Positions 5,228 through 7,596 of a stretch of DNA of 7,596 nucleotides are shown piece after piece. Both the position numbers and the translations under genes were made by a program. This DNA is from Desulfobacterales bacterium (GTDB taxonomy: Bacteria > Desulfobacterota > Desulfobacteria > Desulfobacterales > UBA11574). A model generated the notes under the pieces. That model saw only the letters and a program-made list of their open reading frames with translations. It was not told where the DNA came from and did not search any database. Where the stretch lies: NCBI GenBank assembly GCA_030601485.1, contig JAUVTO010000083.1, positions 1-7,596 of the forward strand, read 5' to 3'. The stretch's first letter is position 1. Each line of letters begins with the position of its first letter.

Positions 5228-6268
5228 ATGCAGTTTATAAAACCTGATATCAATATTAATTTTATCAGTAAGAGAAAAATCGCTTTCTCCATATCCCTGG
5301 CCATGATCCTAATCAGTATTACCTCTCTCTTGATTCATAAAGGACCCAGATACGGTATCGATTTCTCCGGCGGCACATTGATACAGGTAAAGTTTAGCGC
5401 CCCTGAAAGCCTGAAAAATATAAAATCCGGTCTTGCCTCCATAGATTTAGGCAAATCGTCAGTTCAACAGTTCGGTGATCAGAAAGATAATGAATATCTT
5501 ATCCGAACGGACATGTCTGTCATGACCTCACAGGGATTTTCTTCAAAAGTGCAGAAAGCCCTGGAAGCCTCAACCGGGGATGAGGTCAACATTCGTCGTG
5601 TTGAGATGGTCGGACCTCAAGTGGGCAAAGACTTGCGGGAAAAAGCTCTTTTCGCCATGTTTTACGCCCTGCTCTTTATTGCGATATATATATCCGGCCG
5701 TTTTGAATTAAAATGGGTTCTCAGCGGAGTTATGGCCGGCACGCTCATGGGTGCCGTCTATCTTCTTTCTGTATTTAATGTCAGCGTCCCGTATCTTATA
5801 GCCGCCGCATTGATCGTAACACTTGCACTTTTCTGGTTTCTCGAATTAAAATACGCTATGGGCGCTATTGTGGCCCTAATCCATGACGTCACCATAACCG
5901 TTGGCATATTTTCTATTCTTGACAAAGAATTTTCCCTTCCGATTATCGCAGCGCTTCTCACCATCATCGGATATTCATTAAATGACACCATCATTGTTTT
6001 TGACAGAATTCGGGAAAATCTGAGGAAATATCACAAAAATCCCATGGAATTTATAATTAACAAAAGTGTCAACGAGACTCTCAGCCGAACCATACTGACC
6101 TCTTTAACCACCCTTGTTGTGGTTGTTGCTCTGTTTGTACTGGGAGGCGGGATTATTCATGACTTCGCATTTGCAATGATAATAGGCGTTTTTATCGGAA
6201 CCTATTCATCGGTTTACGTTGCAAGCCCCATACTCCTTGCATGGCATGGTCGCGGAAGAAAGAAGTAG
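5228..6268 (+). CDS. secF: Protein translocase subunit SecF with an extra helix-pair insert
   Basis: Partner of SecD in the proton-driven export complex of the inner membrane. Motifs in order: helix 1 (about 18-37), YGIDFSGGT (42-50), the periplasmic domain, VGPQVGKDLREKA (128-140), helix 2 (about 138-156), IHDV (218-221), LPIIAALLTIIGYSLNDT (237-254) running into IIVFDRIREN (255-264), and two last helices (about 287-308 and 312-335). At 346 residues it is longer than the roughly 300-320 usual for SecF. The excess is about 46 residues at 160-205, between RF (158-159) and the second ELK (206-208). It is hydrophobic enough for two helices and resembles the following segment, so it looks like an internal duplication. 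AGGAG (5214-5218) precedes the ATG by nine bases. The 3' end overlaps the longest dprA frame by 28 bp. SecF identity is certain; the role of the insert is unknown. Confidence 0.97.
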   Translation: MQFIKPDININFISKRKIAFSISLAMILISITSLLIHKGPRYGIDFSGGTLIQVKFSAPESLKNIKSGLASIDLGKSSVQQFGDQKDNEYLIRTDMSVMTSQGFSSKVQKALEASTGDEVNIRRVEMVGPQVGKDLREKALFAMFYALLFIAIYISGRFELKWVLSGVMAGTLMGAVYLLSVFNVSVPYLIAAALIVTLALFWFLELKYAMGAIVALIHDVTITVGIFSILDKEFSLPIIAALLTIIGYSLNDTIIVFDRIRENLRKYHKNPMEFIINKSVNETLSRTILTSLTTLVVVVALFVLGGGIIHDFAFAMIIGVFIGTYSSVYVASPILLAWHGRGRKK

Positions 6269-7377
6269 TGGAAAAAATCTTGCCATGGTTTGTTCTGAAA
6301 AGTGTTCCGGGAATAGGAAATCATCTTTTCAAGCGGCTAATAGATTGTTTCAATTCACCCGAGAATGTTTTTGAAGCTTCCGGAAAGGATCTTCTTGAGG
6401 TAGAAGGCATAACTCCTCGTCTTGTCGCCGCAGTAAAGCATCACAAAATTCCTGATCCGGTCAAAAAGGATCTCGACCTTGTGATGGAAAAAGGTTATAA
6501 AATTGTTACCATGTCGGATAGTGATTATCCACCCCTTTTACTTCAAATACCGGACCCTCCGCCCTTTTTGTATGTTTTCGGCAGTCTTAACGGTTCCGTT
6601 AAAAACATAGCGGTTGTGGGCTCCAGGAATGCAACAGATTACGGAATCTCTACAACCCGGCGCCTGTGCAAGGATTTGGCTTTGCTTAAAATGACGATCG
6701 TCAGCGGCATGGCAATTGGCATTGATTCGGCTGCTCACCAGGGAGCACTGATCGGCAAAGGAAATACCATCGCGGTGTTGGGAAGCGGTTTGGAAATCGT
6801 TTATCCGGCAGAGAACCAAAAACTCTTTAATATGATTGCCGAAAACGGTGCCGTTATTTCAGAATTTCCTTTATTGACTGAACCTGAGGCACACAATTTC
6901 CCTGTAAGAAACCGGATAATTAGCGGGATTTCCCTTGGAACCGTGGTCGTTGAAGCTACAAAAAGAAGCGGATCACTTATAACGGCACGCCTTGCAGCAG
7001 AGCAAAACAGGGAAGTATTTGCTATCCCGGGAAGCATACATTCATTCAAAAGCACCGGGACACACACGCTCATAAAACAGGGAGCCAAACTGGTCGAACA
7101 TGCCCAGGACATTATGGAAGAACTCTCAAATATTATTGAAGCTCCGGTTGAAAAGAATAAAACCGGTAATGAAACCATGGGAAAAATCCCGCAGTTATCA
7201 CCCGAGGAATCCCTTGTGTTCGAAGCCATTGGTGCGTATCCTGTACACATCGATGACCTTTCAAGAAAACTTTCCATGAAATCCGGCAAACTGTCGAGCA
7301 TTTTGCTCCAACTTGAGCTAAAAGGTATTGTACTTCAGTCCCCGGGAAAACTCTTTTCCCTTGCAGTCATGGAGTAA
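6241..7377 (+). CDS. dprA: DNA-processing protein DprA (Smf)
   Basis: Cytoplasmic single-strand DNA-binding protein that loads RecA on incoming DNA during natural transformation; it is widespread also in bacteria not known to be competent. The 378 residues comprise an N-terminal helix-hairpin-helix region (about 18-65, with VPGIG at 22-26), the Rossmann-like DprA core (about 85-295) and a C-terminal winged-helix domain (about 318-375). Core motifs are VVGSRNATDYG (125-135), SGMAIGIDSAAHQG (155-168), GSGLEIVYPAEN (181-192), FPVRNRIISG (220-229) and SGSLITARLAAEQNREV (243-259). The start is uncertain. The ATG at 6241 lies inside secF and lacks a Shine-Dalgarno, whereas GTG at 6268 overlaps the secF stop as TAGTG, has a purine-rich GGAAG upstream, and gives an N-terminus more typical of the family. 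Either start implies translational coupling to secF. Confidence 0.95.
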   Translation: MAWSRKKEVVEKILPWFVLKSVPGIGNHLFKRLIDCFNSPENVFEASGKDLLEVEGITPRLVAAVKHHKIPDPVKKDLDLVMEKGYKIVTMSDSDYPPLLLQIPDPPPFLYVFGSLNGSVKNIAVVGSRNATDYGISTTRRLCKDLALLKMTIVSGMAIGIDSAAHQGALIGKGNTIAVLGSGLEIVYPAENQKLFNMIAENGAVISEFPLLTEPEAHNFPVRNRIISGISLGTVVVEATKRSGSLITARLAAEQNREVFAIPGSIHSFKSTGTHTLIKQGAKLVEHAQDIMEELSNIIEAPVEKNKTGNETMGKIPQLSPEESLVFEAIGAYPVHIDDLSRKLSMKSGKLSSILLQLELKGIVLQSPGKLFSLAVME

Positions 7378-7393
7378 TGGGAAGAAAAAATGA

Positions 7394-7428
7394 ACATCGA
7401 ACATCGAACGTCCAACATCGAATGATGA
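7394..7428. repeat. Short tandem heptamer repeat before topA
   Basis: Five 7-bp units follow one another: ACATCGA, ACATCGA, ACGTCCA, ACATCGA and a diverged ATGATGA. The array fills most of the 78-bp dprA-topA gap. I recall arrays of this kind being common between genes in Desulfobacterota and some other environmental phyla, where they yield spurious ORFs on the opposite strand; this is recollection. There is no sign of a gene or terminator in it. Confidence 0.65.
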
Positions 7429-7455
7429 ATAAAAAAACCTGAACGAGGTAAAACC

Positions 7456-7596
7456 GTGACCAAACCGCTTGTTGTCGTAGAGTCCCCAACCAAGGTTAGA
7501 ACCATAAAAAAATATCTCGGCAAGAGTTACAACGTAGCTGCAACCGTCGGTCATATAAAGGACCTTCCGCCAAAGGAAATCGGCATCAATATCGAG
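7456..7596 (+). CDS. topA: DNA topoisomerase I, N-terminal fragment (runs off the window)
   Basis: Type IA topoisomerase that relaxes negative supercoils. Only the first 47 residues are present, open to the last base. They carry the start of the Toprim domain: VVVESPTKVRTIKKYLG (6-22), whose E9 matches the conserved catalytic glutamate of the family, and VGHIKDLPP (32-40), another TopA hallmark. The GTG start has GAGGT (7445-7449) six bases upstream. A four-base stem, ACCT (7437-7440) with AGGT (7446-7449), could partly cover that site. The gene lies 78 bp after dprA in the same direction; the dprA-topA pair is common in bacteria. Completeness cannot be judged here. Confidence 0.96.
   Translation, partial: MTKPLVVVESPTKVRTIKKYLGKSYNVAATVGHIKDLPPKEIGINIE

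Noticed and set aside
6801..7301. 166-codon open frame on the minus strand
   Set aside because: It lies wholly opposite dprA, whose motifs are intact, and its translation shows no recognisable domain; it is a shadow frame.
7318..7554. Two overlapping minus-strand open frames across the dprA-topA gap
   Set aside because: They read through the heptamer array, which gives repetitive peptides, and run opposite the true topA start.

Overview
This window reads as an ordinary chromosomal segment, probably from a sulfate-reducer-like member of the Desulfobacterota (former Deltaproteobacteria, Desulfobacterales-type). I infer this from the gene order yajC-secD-secF-dprA-topA, the moderate AT bias, the protein flavour, and several short intergenic repeat families that I recall from such genomes. 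No database search was possible. All confident genes lie on the + strand.

Layout. 1-285 has no gene: it holds a 129-bp imperfect palindromic repeat (13-141), then a possible promoter and a start-codon hairpin. 286-1746 is an RNase E/G family ribonuclease, followed by a GC-rich inverted repeat (1761-1809). 1864-2622 is a membrane-anchored protein with a split LysM-like signature. 2623-3070 (448 bp) has no credible gene. It holds an intrinsic terminator that reads on the minus strand, a weak plus-strand terminator, two tandem promoter candidates (the second with a 14-bp inverted repeat in its spacer), and an octamer-based inverted repeat. 3071-3421 is yajC, 3585-5162 secD, 5228-6268 secF, 6241-7377 dprA, and 7456 to the window end is the 5' end of topA. 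Short stem-loop or heptamer repeats lie in the yajC-secD and dprA-topA gaps.

How the genes work together. YajC, SecD and SecF form the accessory SecDF-YajC complex that uses the proton-motive force to help SecYEG export proteins. DprA (recombination mediator) and TopA (topoisomerase I) follow in the same direction and could be co-transcribed with it. The upstream ribonuclease and LysM-like protein look like a separate unit. Several starts are non-ATG (TTG for yajC and secD, GTG for topA, possibly GTG for dprA).

I see no defence system, CRISPR array or large mobile element. The most unusual item is SecF: it carries an in-frame insert of about 46 residues that looks like an internal duplication adding two membrane helices. 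Next are a hairpin that buries the ribonuclease start codon and an orphan minus-strand terminator.
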